The translations under genes were made by a program, and so were the position numbers. A DNA stretch of 35,251 nucleotides from positions 1 through 35,251 of the forward strand of contig JAJYHR010000077.1 of the NCBI GenBank assembly GCA_021784675.1, written 5' to 3'. A model generated the notes under the pieces. That model was not told where the DNA came from and ran no database searches. It worked only from the letters and a program-made list of their open reading frames with translations. Source of the stretch: Actinomycetes bacterium (lineage in GTDB: Bacteria > Actinomycetota > Acidimicrobiia > Acidimicrobiales > Acidimicrobiaceae). Shown here piece after piece: positions 25,326 through 35,251 of this stretch. Positions within the stretch are counted from its first letter, which is position 1. Every line of letters starts with the position of its first letter.

Positions 25326-25407
25326 AAGGGACGGCGCCTTTGGGGTGAGGGCGGGATAGCGCTGGCCTTCCCCCCTGCGGTTGCCGCCCGCGCCGCGGCC
25401 GTTCTGC

Positions 25408-25413
25408 TAGCAT
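25408..25413 (+). promoter_or_regulatory. Probable -10 of glpX (leaderless)
   Basis: TAGCAT is followed by 7 nt and ATG at 25421, with no Shine-Dalgarno. No good -35 at 16-18 nt. Confidence 0.4.
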
Positions 25414-25420
25414 CCAAGCG

Positions 25421-26404
25421 ATGAGCGAGAAACCTGCACCGGACCGCAACCTAGCCATGGACCTAGTCCGCGTAACCGAGGCTGCCGCGCTTGCCAGCTC
25501 GGCCTGGATCGGCCGGGGCGAGAAGGAGCTGGCCGACGGAGCGGCCGTCAGGGCGATGCGCTCGGTTCTTGCCACCGTGTCGATGACCGGTACCGTGGTG
25601 ATCGGCGAGGGAGAGAAGGACAACGCTCCGATGCTGTACAACGGCGAGTTGATCGGAGACTGCCAGGGACCACCGGTTGACGTGGCTGTGGACCCCATCG
25701 AGGGAACCACCCCCACGGCAATGGGCAGGTGGGGCGCGATGTCGGTAATGGCGGTTGCCACCAAGGGTTCGATGTTCTTCCCGGGGCCGATCGTGTACAT
25801 GAACAAGCTGGCGACCGGGCCGGAAGGGGTCGGCGTAGTCTCGCTGGAGCTCACACCCTCCGAGAACATCAGGGAGCTCGCCAAGGCGAAGCGATGCCAG
25901 CCATCGGACATCACCACGGTGATCCTCGACCGCCCCCGGCACGAGGAGCTCATCGAGGAGGTCCGCGCGGCCGGAGCCAAGATCCGGTTGATCGGCGACG
26001 GTGACGTCTCCGGCGCCGTCGCCACGGCGCTCTCCGATGTGGACGCCGACATCCTGCTCGGCGTGGGAGGATCCCCGGAGGCGGTGCTGGCGGCGGCGGG
26101 GCTCCGCTGCATCGACGGGCAGATCCAGGTCCAGCTCTGGCCCCGGAACGAGGCCGAACGGTCGGCGGCGGTCGCTGCAGGCTACGACATCGACCGGATC
26201 CTCACCATCGACGACCTGATCAACTCGGACAACTGCTTTTTCGCGGCAACCGGCCTAACCGACTCCGACCTGCTCAAGGGGGTCAGGCACCGCGAGAACC
26301 AGCTGGTGACCCACTCGATCGTGATGCGGTCCCGGTCGAAGACCATCCGGACCATAGAGGCGGTGCACAAGAAGGAGAAGCTCCGCAACTTCGCCCTGCT
26401 CTAG
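25421..26404 (+). CDS. glpX: Class II fructose-1,6-bisphosphatase
   Basis: A 327-residue GlpX-type phosphatase that hydrolyses fructose-1,6-bisphosphate, the committed step of gluconeogenesis. Metal and substrate motifs are IGEGEKDNAPM (61-71), VDPIEGTT (90-97) and IGDGDVSGAVA further on. Class II is the usual, often only, FBPase in actinobacteria. In mycobacteria glpX sits beside the fumarase gene; here fumC is 5 kb away on the other side of the mutase and peptidase genes. It is divergent from the mutase gene with a 129-nt gap that holds both promoters. Confidence 0.94.
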   Translation: MSEKPAPDRNLAMDLVRVTEAAALASSAWIGRGEKELADGAAVRAMRSVLATVSMTGTVVIGEGEKDNAPMLYNGELIGDCQGPPVDVAVDPIEGTTPTAMGRWGAMSVMAVATKGSMFFPGPIVYMNKLATGPEGVGVVSLELTPSENIRELAKAKRCQPSDITTVILDRPRHEELIEEVRAAGAKIRLIGDGDVSGAVATALSDVDADILLGVGGSPEAVLAAAGLRCIDGQIQVQLWPRNEAERSAAVAAGYDIDRILTIDDLINSDNCFFAATGLTDSDLLKGVRHRENQLVTHSIVMRSRSKTIRTIEAVHKKEKLRNFALL

Positions 26405-27125
26405 GCGGCAGCCACGCCGCGCGCCACATTGGGCACCGCGAAGGGGATCCGCCGGCAGAGTTGTTCGATACGGGGACTCCCCTGAAGGCGGGAGGCTTGC
26501 GGATAGCCGGCAGGCTGGAGCTGCTAGCCTTCGCTCGGCACGCTGGAAGGCCCTGCGCCCTCTATCGCGATCGTGGTAAAGCACCTCCCGCTATGCCGGC
26601 TCCCGGAGCACTATGCCAACGCCTCGGCGCTGCCGACAGGTGCGGCTAATCCTGGTGACCGTGGCTGCCAGCATGGCCCGCGATGGTGCTCTCCGCTCGC
26701 CTCAGCGGGACGCCGAGTGGTGCCAGGGCCGTGCGCGCAGAGAACCCCGGTAAGGAGCTCATCGCTGTGCGCGGCGTCCTGATGGAGGGCTCTCGCCCAA
26801 TCCCCACCCGCATCGGCGAGGTGGGACATCTGCGTGAGGCTAACCAGGACTGACAGGGCTTTCGGGCGCTCGCCATCCTGGCTCAGGCCGATGCTTGCTC
26901 CATGACCCGACGATACGAGGTGGGTGCGGCGCGCATACCGGCCAGGTCACCGGTTGGGCCCGGAACGAATTGCGCGAATCCTCCTCAACGACGCCGAAGT
27001 ACTCGGGATCATCACCACCATCTGTGTCGAGACCTGCGGCGAGTGGAGGCCACCGAACGCCACTACCTCTTCCATGAATTGGCGGTGGTGTGCAGTTTTC
27101 GAGCGGCACCAACGGCATGAGCAGG
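26405..27125. other. Long gene-free stretch
   Basis: About 720 nt between glpX and the methyltransferase. Short open frames on both strands show no conserved motif, no ribosome sites in useful places and frequent interruptions. The sequence may be a decayed gene or old insertion debris next to the IS relic at 28241, but I cannot name any source. No tRNA-like or CRISPR-like structure was seen. Confidence 0.5.
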
Positions 27126-27131
27126 TACAAT
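27126..27131 (+). promoter_or_regulatory. Probable -10 of the methyltransferase gene (leaderless GTG)
   Basis: TACAAT, 5/6 to consensus, is followed by 6 nt and GTG at 27138. This decides the start in favour of GTG 27138 over the upstream ATG 27117 and GTG 27090. Confidence 0.5.
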
Positions 27132-27137
27132 TCGCCT

Positions 27138-28070
27138 GTGAGCGCGGGAGATCTTCCATTTGATCCGGCGAGTAGATCGCGATTCAGCGGCTTTGCAGAT
27201 CTCTATGACACCAACCGGCCGTCACCTCCGGCCAGGCTTGGCCCGCTGCTCGCCGGATACGCCACCACCACCCGGCCGGCGGTGGTGGACCTCGGCTCGG
27301 GAACCGGCCTGTCCAGCAGGTGGGCAGCGGACTGGGCTCAGTCCGTTGTCGCGATCGAGCCGAACGACGAGATGCGGGCGGTGGCGCAAGCCCGGCCTGC
27401 TCACCGGATCGAGTACCGCGCTGGCCTAGGCAAGAACACCGGGCTGAGTCCGTCGAGCGCCGATGTTGTCCTCGCCGTGCAGGCCATGCACTGGATGGAA
27501 CCAGAGCCGACGCTAGCCGAGGTTGCGCGGATCCTTCGCCCTGGTGGAGTCTTTGCCGTGGTCGATGCCGACTGGCCCCCGGTCGCCGGGGTCGTCCGGG
27601 CCGAGCGAGCATGGGCTGTCCTTCATAGCCGAATCCGGGTCCTCGAGGCCCGCCTCGCTGCCGGCGAGGAAGGCGCCCACCTGCGGCGCCCGATCACCTC
27701 GGACGATCCCGCTCTCGCCCAGGACGACCTGGCGGATCCCCATCGCGATCGCGTGATGCCGGGCGGTCTGCGGTCATGGTCCAAGTCGGGTCACCTCGAA
27801 CGCATGCGGGCATCTGGACACTTTGCCTTCACCCGCGAAATAGCCCTCAGCGACGCAGTCGGCGGCGGCGTTGAGCGATTCGTGGCGCTTATGTACAGCC
27901 AAGGCGACTACCAGGGCCTGCTGAAGGCGGGCCTTAGCCCGGACGATATCGGGGCCGGCCGGTTCGAGAAGGAGGCCAGGGCCGGCTTCGGAGAGGCAGA
28001 GCGGTTGCCCGACCTCTCCTTCTCCTGGCGCATCCGCATCGGTACGACCCCCATCACGGCAACCCGCTGA
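27138..28070 (+). CDS. Class I SAM-dependent methyltransferase
   Basis: A 310-residue protein with an N-terminal methyltransferase-11-type domain. Motif I is VVDLGSGTGLSS, the acidic end of strand 2 is VVAIEPNDEM, and the post-motif region ADVVLAVQAMHWME and ARILRPGGVFAVVD complete the fold. The C-terminal 130 residues are helical and not recognised. The sequence FADLYDTNRP before motif I is typical of small-molecule methyltransferases. The substrate cannot be told. It stands alone between a 700-nt gene-free stretch and an IS relic, so it may have been acquired. A GTG start with leaderless spacing is preferred. Confidence 0.8.
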   Translation: MSAGDLPFDPASRSRFSGFADLYDTNRPSPPARLGPLLAGYATTTRPAVVDLGSGTGLSSRWAADWAQSVVAIEPNDEMRAVAQARPAHRIEYRAGLGKNTGLSPSSADVVLAVQAMHWMEPEPTLAEVARILRPGGVFAVVDADWPPVAGVVRAERAWAVLHSRIRVLEARLAAGEEGAHLRRPITSDDPALAQDDLADPHRDRVMPGGLRSWSKSGHLERMRASGHFAFTREIALSDAVGGGVERFVALMYSQGDYQGLLKAGLSPDDIGAGRFEKEARAGFGEAERLPDLSFSWRIRIGTTPITATR

Positions 28071-28240
28071 TCGGAGCCGCCGAGCAGTCCAACCGCGTCG
28101 ACGAGCACGACGAGTCGCGCATCACCGTACCCCACACCCCCCGTGAGCCCATGGAGCCGCTACTCGAGCGGCGCCTCCGAACCTGCCGGTTTCAAATGAC
28201 CCGGCCGAGCGAGAGGATGCCCGCACCTCAAGAGGTGCTC
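28071..28240. other. Intergenic region with a small hairpin
   Basis: No gene seen. GCACCTC-AA-GAGGTGC at 28223-28238 is a perfect 7-bp inverted repeat with a 2-nt centre, just before the presumed IS end. It may be a weak terminator of the methyltransferase gene or part of the insertion site. Confidence 0.35.
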
Positions 28241-28490
28241 TGCGGTTACCCAGATTTGGTGGACACCTGATGAGCCGGTCCAAGTTATCCGGGGAAAGGA
28301 TCTCTACCTGGGAGCAACCAGAAGAAGGTTCACCCTTGAGTACAGGATCGAAGCCGCACACAGGGTGATCGATTCCGGAAGGAGCGTGGCCGAAGTTGCG
28401 AGGGATCTCCCCCTGGTGGAGGCGACCCTCGCCAAGTGGGTTCGCGAGAAGAAGCGCCGGTACCGCACTCGGTGGAACGAGAATCAGCAG
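28241..28490 (+). mobile_element. Remnant of the left end of an IS3-type insertion sequence
   Basis: The stretch CCCAGATTTGGTGGACACC (28249-28267) resembles the terminal repeats of IS3-family elements, and an orfA reading frame follows at the expected distance. The element is cut off after about 250 bp; no orfB or right end is seen. Borders are estimates. Confidence 0.5.
28308..28490 (+). pseudogene. Truncated IS3-family transposase orfA
   Basis: The frame translates to TRRRFTLEYRIEAAHRVI then DSGRSVAEVARDL, LVEATLAKWVREKKRR, the helix-turn-helix of IS3/IS911 orfA (compare RSVAEVARELGISEGTLxxWVR). The coding similarity ends about 28460, far short of a full orfA of about 90-100 residues. AAAGGA at 28295-28300 sits 7 nt before CTG at 28308, where the start codon should be, so the original ATG seems to have mutated to CTG. 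No orfB follows; a terminator and a chromosomal gene lie directly downstream. It is inactive. Confidence 0.65.
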
Positions 28491-28523
28491 AAAGAGGCCC
28501 CCGGCTTCGCCGGGGGCCTCTTT
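28491..28523 (-). terminator. Strong intrinsic terminator
   Basis: Perfect 15-bp stem, AAAGAGGCCCCCGGC at 28491-28505 against 28509-28523, with a 3-nt loop. On the minus strand it begins 22 nt after the stop of the membrane protein gene and ends in a short T-run (CTCTTT), so it terminates that gene; being symmetrical it could also work in the other direction. Confidence 0.85.
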
Positions 28524-28544
28524 CTGGCTACCGTCCGGAAACCT

Positions 28545-29159
28545 CTAGACCGATGTCATCACCTTGGTCTCGACGTCCCGCGGGAACATCACGTCGGTCG
28601 GCACCCGGTGCAGGTGAACCCAACCGATCACCGTGAGCACCAGCATCACCGCCGCAAGAGCGTAAGCCGAGATGCTAGCCCAAAAGGCGATCTGGCCGAA
28701 CATCCAGAAGCCGTACGCCTCGAGCAGCAGTCCCTGCAGCGTCGTCCCCTTGAAGCTGGTATCCACCAATGCAGCCAGCTGCGTGGCCCTAGCCGACCCT
28801 GGGGTCGCCGCTCGCGCCGCCGTACTCAGCTGGGAGTAGACACCGTGGAACGGCATCTCGCTCAAGTGGACCGCGATGAAGTGGTCGGCGTACGCCTCCG
28901 CCTGCGGACCGGTCAACAGCTGCTGGCCCGCGTACTTCTCCAGGTACGGGATCATCCCCGGCGTAATCTCCGTGCCAGCTTTAGCGTGGGCAAAGGCGCT
29001 CTTTGGCGGGAAAGCGATCTCCTGTCGGGCCAGCTGCGAGTGCACGTTCTGGTTGGCAAAGCTATAGCCCCAAAGCAGTAGCGAGCCGGCGACCAGCAGG
29101 ATCACGGTAACTAGCGCACCCACCATGCTCAGAATCAGGTCAAATGTCTTGCGTTTCAC
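28545..29159 (-). CDS. Membrane protein of unknown function (204 aa)
   Basis: No family recognised. From GTG 29159 there is a basic start (VKRKTFDLI), a membrane segment (about 7-32), an extracytoplasmic part of about 110 residues that includes EKYAGQQLLTGPQAEAYADH, and one or two C-terminal membrane segments (about 152-185), then a basic-acidic tail. GTG 29159 is chosen because GTGAGG lies 6 nt before it; the frame is open to 29207 but that adds only a poly-Arg stretch. A strong terminator follows. Probably monocistronic. Confidence 0.7.
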   Translation of the reverse strand: MKRKTFDLILSMVGALVTVILLVAGSLLLWGYSFANQNVHSQLARQEIAFPPKSAFAHAKAGTEITPGMIPYLEKYAGQQLLTGPQAEAYADHFIAVHLSEMPFHGVYSQLSTAARAATPGSARATQLAALVDTSFKGTTLQGLLLEAYGFWMFGQIAFWASISAYALAAVMLVLTVIGWVHLHRVPTDVMFPRDVETKVMTSV

Positions 29160-29414
29160 TTTGAACCTCACTTCCGAAAGCCACCGCCCCCGGCGGCGCC
29201 TCCTCATTCACCATCTTGGTAAATGACGGCGTCTCCCCACAGTGCCGAAGTACCGGCTAGCAGGGAACATATGAGAAGAAAGCGAGACCGACCTTCGACG
29301 CCACGGCTCGCGTCGAACGGCGGGCCGCTGCGCACTTTGGTCCTTCGAAGGGCTCTACCCGGGGCGCCCCACCGCCGCGGCATCGGAGTGGCCTAGCCTC
29401 TCCCGGTGAAGGCG
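29160..29414. other. Intergenic region
   Basis: About 250 nt between the membrane protein and the 2H-GNAT gene, both on the minus strand. It should contain the promoter of the membrane protein gene and the end of the ATP synthase transcript. I see no clear hairpin with a T-run and no convincing promoter pair. Confidence 0.4.
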
Positions 29415-30302
29415 TCACCGGCCCCGCATCACCCAAGACCCCGCCGGATCCAGGCCGATCGCGGTCGACATCGCCCTTGGCACCTCGGCCGAGAGGTAGC
29501 GGCGGGCGAAGGGAGAGTCTGCCGCCACCACCTTTGCCGGTCCCAGCCGATCGAGCAGTTCGGAAACGACCATCCCTCCAAGCCCGAGACCGCGGTTCTC
29601 CGGATCGAACACCCTCACCCGGGCGACCTCGAAGAAGCCGCCCGCAAGCCGGCGGGCCACCGCCTCCGCGAGCGCTCCCCCTTTCGGGCTCAACGCCACA
29701 ACGCACGACGCCGGGGAACGGCCGGAAAGGGCATACTCCCACCCTTCGACGACCGCTACCCGGCACTCTATGCCCGAGCGGACCCGGGGGCCCCCATAGC
29801 CGAGGAGAAACGTGAGGAGCGGGCGCCATCTCCGCCGCCGGTCCCGCAGGTCGGCAAGCAGAAGCGAGATCCGCTCCGCCCTCGCGTCGACACGCATCCC
29901 CTCCGACGTCCGCGCGACCTGCTCGAGGAGATCGCGGGGAGCGGCCTCGGCCACGGTGACGTGAGGCACGAAATCCCTATGGCCTCGACCGAGTGCCGTC
30001 CCGATCGGGACCAGGACACCATCAACGTCCTCCACCCGCAGGTAACCGATGATTCGCCGGTTGGGAAAGATCCCCAGCCCCCCCAGTCTTAGATCGAACG
30101 GCGCAGTGGTGGAGGCGATCCCAGCCAGCTCGAACAGCAGGGCGTCGAGCTCGCTTGGAGTGGCCTCCCCGGGGGGAACAAGGGTGATATGAGGTTGGAT
30201 CCGCCCGATCGAGGGTGAAGCAAGAAGGGCGCGGATTCCGTCGACGGCCCTCTCGACCTCCGGCAAGAAGGTAACCGCTGCCGAGTAGCGGACCCTCGCC
30301 AC
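29415..30302 (-). CDS. 2H phosphoesterase fused to a GNAT-like domain
   Basis: A 295-residue two-part protein. The first 165 residues are a 2H phosphoesterase (2'-5' RNA ligase-like) with both HxT motifs, PHITLV (H38, T40) and PHVTVAE (H114, T116), about 75 residues apart as in the family. These enzymes open 2',3'-cyclic phosphates or related linkages. The rest (about 175-295) looks like an N-acetyltransferase fold: VAVVEGWEYALSGR, then RVRVFDPENRGLGLGGMVVSELL, which fits the GNAT acetyl-CoA loop (RGxGxG, R237 on). That second call is weaker. The GTG start directly follows the TAG of atpC, so it is coupled to the end of the ATP synthase operon. Confidence 0.7.
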   Translation of the reverse strand: MARVRYSAAVTFLPEVERAVDGIRALLASPSIGRIQPHITLVPPGEATPSELDALLFELAGIASTTAPFDLRLGGLGIFPNRRIIGYLRVEDVDGVLVPIGTALGRGHRDFVPHVTVAEAAPRDLLEQVARTSEGMRVDARAERISLLLADLRDRRRRWRPLLTFLLGYGGPRVRSGIECRVAVVEGWEYALSGRSPASCVVALSPKGGALAEAVARRLAGGFFEVARVRVFDPENRGLGLGGMVVSELLDRLGPAKVVAADSPFARRYLSAEVPRAMSTAIGLDPAGSWVMRGR

Positions 30303-33006
<2,704 letters not shown>

Positions 33007-33011
33007 CGGCG

Positions 33012-34535
33012 CTAGCCCTTCGCGGAGGCGGCAAAACCCTCCTTGAAGGAGGTTATGACCGCGTCAAGACGACTTTTTTCCACCATCCGCCCACTCTCCT
33101 GGACCTCGGCAAGGAGATCCGCGTGCTTGGCACGGCAGAAGACCAGCAGCTCGCCAATGAAGCGAACGACGTCCTTCACGGCGACGTCATCGAGGAACCC
33201 GTTGGTTCCGGCGTAGACCGATACCACCTGCTCAACCATCGGAACCGGCTCGCCCTGGGCCTGCTTGAGCACCTCGGTCAGCCGGTAGCCGCGATCGAGC
33301 AGCGCCTGCGAGTACTTGTCGAGCTCGGAGCCGAAGGTGGCGAACGCCTCGAGTTCGCGGAACTGAGCTAGATCGAGCCGCAGGCTCCCGGATACCTCCC
33401 GCATCGCCTTCGTCTGGGCGGAGCCGCCGACGCGCGAGACCGAGGTACCGACGTTGACCGACGGCCGCACCCCGGCGTTGAAGAGATCGGAGTCGAGGAA
33501 CACCTGGCCGTCGGTGATCGAGATCACGTTGGTGGGGATGTACGCGGAGATATCGCCGGCCTTGGTCTCGATGATCGGGAGGGCGGTCAGCGATCCCCCG
33601 CCCAGCGCGTCGCTTAGCTTTGCCGCCCGCTCCAGCAGGCGCGAGTGGAGGTAAAAGATGTCGCCAGGATAGGCCTCACGCCCGGGAGGCCGCCGGAGCA
33701 GCAGCGAGATCTGCCGGTAGGCGTCCGCCTGCTTGGAGAGATCGTCGTAGACCACCAACGCGTGCTCGCCGCTCTCCATCCAGTGCTGCCCGATAGCGCA
33801 ACCGGCATAGGGAGCGAGATACTTGAACGGAGCGGACTCCGATGCCGGAGCTGAGACCACCACCGTGTACTCGAGCGCCCCCCGCTCGCGGAGCACATCG
33901 ACAACGGAAGCCACCGAGGTGCCCTTCTGCCCGATGGCGACGTAGATGCACTTCACACCCTGTCCACGCTGGTTGATTATGGTGTCGAGAGCGACCGAGG
34001 TCTTTCCGGTCTTGCGGTCGCCGATGATCAGCTCCCGCTGTCCTCGGCCGATCGGGGTCATGGTATCGATCGCCTTGATCCCCGTCTGCATCGGCTCCTT
34101 GACCGGCTGCCGCTGGACGATGCCGGGAGCCTGGATCTCGAGCCTCCGCATGGAGGTCGCCTCGATCGGGCCCAAGCCGTCAACCGGCACTCCGAGCGGG
34201 TTGACCACCCGGCCGAGAAGGGCGTCGCCGACCGGAACCGAGAGGATCTGGCCGGTGGACCGGACCAGCTGCCCCTCGTGGATGCCAGTCTGCTCGCCAA
34301 GAACGACGACGCCGATCGAATCCTCCTCGAGATTAAGCGCCAGCGCCCGGGCCCCGTTCTCGAAGACCAGCACCTCGTTGACCGCCACCGAAGGGAGGCC
34401 CGATACCGAAGCGATGCCGTCGCCGACCTGGAGCACCCGCCCAACCTCCTCGCCCCCCGCTGTAGGCGTGAAGCTGGAGAGGCGCCGGCTCAGTATCTCG
34501 GCAATCTCGCTCTTATCGATTTGAAGCTCAACCAT
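33012..34535 (-). CDS. atpA: ATP synthase F1 alpha subunit
   Basis: A 507-residue regulatory nucleotide-binding subunit. The P-loop GDRKTGKT is at 172-179, preceded by [13 protein letters not shown], and the arginine-finger region reads [14 protein letters not shown]. Length is standard. It lies 7 nt after atpH. Confidence 0.97.
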   Translation of the reverse strand: MVELQIDKSEIAEILSRRLSSFTPTAGGEEVGRVLQVGDGIASVSGLPSVAVNEVLVFENGARALALNLEEDSIGVVVLGEQTGIHEGQLVRSTGQILSVPVGDALLGRVVNPLGVPVDGLGPIEATSMRRLEIQAPGIVQRQPVKEPMQTGIKAIDTMTPIGRGQRELIIGDRKTGKTSVALDTIINQRGQGVKCIYVAIGQKGTSVASVVDVLRERGALEYTVVVSAPASESAPFKYLAPYAGCAIGQHWMESGEHALVVYDDLSKQADAYRQISLLLRRPPGREAYPGDIFYLHSRLLERAAKLSDALGGGSLTALPIIETKAGDISAYIPTNVISITDGQVFLDSDLFNAGVRPSVNVGTSVSRVGGSAQTKAMREVSGSLRLDLAQFRELEAFATFGSELDKYSQALLDRGYRLTEVLKQAQGEPVPMVEQVVSVYAGTNGFLDDVAVKDVVRFIGELLVFCRAKHADLLAEVQESGRMVEKSRLDAVITSFKEGFAASAKG

Positions 34536-34542
34536 TTGACTC

Positions 34543-35235
34543 CTAGACCTGATCTACTAGCGCCCTACGGGCCCTATCAAGCTGCGTTGCAACGCTGGCA
34601 TCGTAGAGGCGATCGCCCACCAGCGCAACCAAACCACCGAGGATGGCCGGATCGACGCGCCAGTCGAGCTCGACCTCCCTCGAAGACTCCCCAGCGAGAA
34701 ACTCCAAAAGCCGCTCGCGCTGGCTCGGTGTCGGCTCCTTGGCCGTAATAACCTCGGCTACGAAGAGGTTGAGCACCTTCGCCCCATCCGCCTGCAGCTG
34801 CTCAATCAGCTCCCGCAGGGACCTCACCCCGGAGGTCCCGGAAGCGGCCCAAAGGATGTGCATCAGAGCTGCAGAGACCTTGCTGGCAAACAGCTCCGCC
34901 ACCACCTCGGTCCGGGTTTCGGCGGTGGACGAGTATCCGCTCAGGAACCGCTCCAGCGCTGGATTCTCCGCCAACAGGTGAAGCAGCGCCGTCAACTCAT
35001 CTACCAGGACGGCCAGCACCTCCCGGGAGCTGCCGTCGATCCAGCCGGCCGCGTACCCGCGTACCCGCGAGCGGGTGGCATAGTCGGCCTCCCCCTCGAT
35101 CACGAACGGCTCCCTCAGCACCCTGGTCGCCTCTTCAAGCCCCTCGATCACCACTCCGGGAAGCTCCGAACGCACCGCAAAGGCGATCAGCCGCAACACC
35201 TCCGGGCTCACCCGCCCAACGATCACATCGGCCAC
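34543..35235 (-). CDS. atpH: ATP synthase F1 delta subunit (5' end undecided)
   Basis: The part from about residue 57 ([10 protein letters not shown]) to the end matches delta/OSCP, with FASKVSAAL in the middle and the signature [21 protein letters not shown] near the C-terminus. Delta links F1 to the peripheral stalk. The GTG at 35235 gives 230 residues, about 50 more than usual. The frame stays open upstream to the window edge (35251), so the gene may start further right, or may be a b-delta fusion as in mycobacteria; the edge prevents a decision. Confidence 0.85.
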   Translation of the reverse strand: MADVIVGRVSPEVLRLIAFAVRSELPGVVIEGLEEATRVLREPFVIEGEADYATRSRVRGYAAGWIDGSSREVLAVLVDELTALLHLLAENPALERFLSGYSSTAETRTEVVAELFASKVSAALMHILWAASGTSGVRSLRELIEQLQADGAKVLNLFVAEVITAKEPTPSQRERLLEFLAGESSREVELDWRVDPAILGGLVALVGDRLYDASVATQLDRARRALVDQV

Positions 35236-35251
35236 CGCCTGGGAGCGCAGA

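Noticed and set aside
26461-27163. Short frames in the gene-free stretch as small proteins
   Set aside because: No ribosome sites, motifs or consistent codon bias; frames overlap on both strands.

Overview
The window is about 35 kb of GC-rich chromosomal DNA that reads as core genome of an actinobacterium. Pointers are an exact actinobacterial LexA box (21938-21953), a MurA with Asp at the fosfomycin-target Cys position, a Streptomyces-like CitE-type lyase, and several start codons lying 6-8 nt after a -10 hexamer, as in leaderless actinobacterial transcripts. A deep-branching class such as Acidimicrobiia is possible but not shown. No rRNA, tRNA, CRISPR array, phage or plasmid genes were seen. 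The only mobile DNA is a decayed IS3-type fragment.

Layout, left to right. (1) 157-3938: a small zinc-ribbon protein, a methylsuccinyl-CoA dehydrogenase (mcd), a membrane protein, and a convergent malyl-CoA lyase (mcl1). Mcd and Mcl1 belong to the ethylmalonyl-CoA pathway, but crotonyl-CoA carboxylase/reductase and mesaconyl-CoA hydratase are not in the window. (2) 4298-11620: an HAAT/LIV-type ABC importer operon (livH-M-G-F-K, minus strand) ending in two strong hairpins, divergent from a CitA/DcuS-type sensor kinase and CitB-type regulator. The 179-bp gap between them holds promoter elements and two palindromes. (3) 11670-16355: a minus-strand run murA, meaB, echA, treS with overlaps or gaps of a few bases. 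(4) 16440-18538: an MFS transporter with a soluble N-terminal extension, convergent with a dienelactone-hydrolase-like protein that has lost its catalytic residues. (5) 18720-21591: fumC plus a PNPOx-fold protein, divergent from a zinc-free quinone oxidoreductase. (6) 21581-26404: a LexA-boxed LysM membrane protein, an S9 peptidase joined stop-to-start to an isobutyryl-CoA-mutase-type large subunit, and a divergent glpX.

(7) 26405-28544 is gene-poor: one SAM methyltransferase with a leaderless GTG start, and an IS3-type orfA relic. (8) 28545-35251: a small membrane protein, a 2H phosphoesterase fused to a GNAT-like domain, then the ATP synthase genes atpC-D-G-A-H (minus strand), running off the right edge.

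Functionally, the window combines acyl-CoA/C4-C5 metabolism (Mcd, Mcl1, IcmA-type mutase, MeaB, EchA, FumC), gluconeogenesis (GlpX), trehalose conversion (TreS), cell-wall synthesis (MurA) and energy conversion (ATP synthase). The points most worth a second look are the LexA box on the LysM gene, the leaderless-promoter series, the residue-stripped hydrolase, the 2H-GNAT fusion after atpC, and the two-component system facing the importer.
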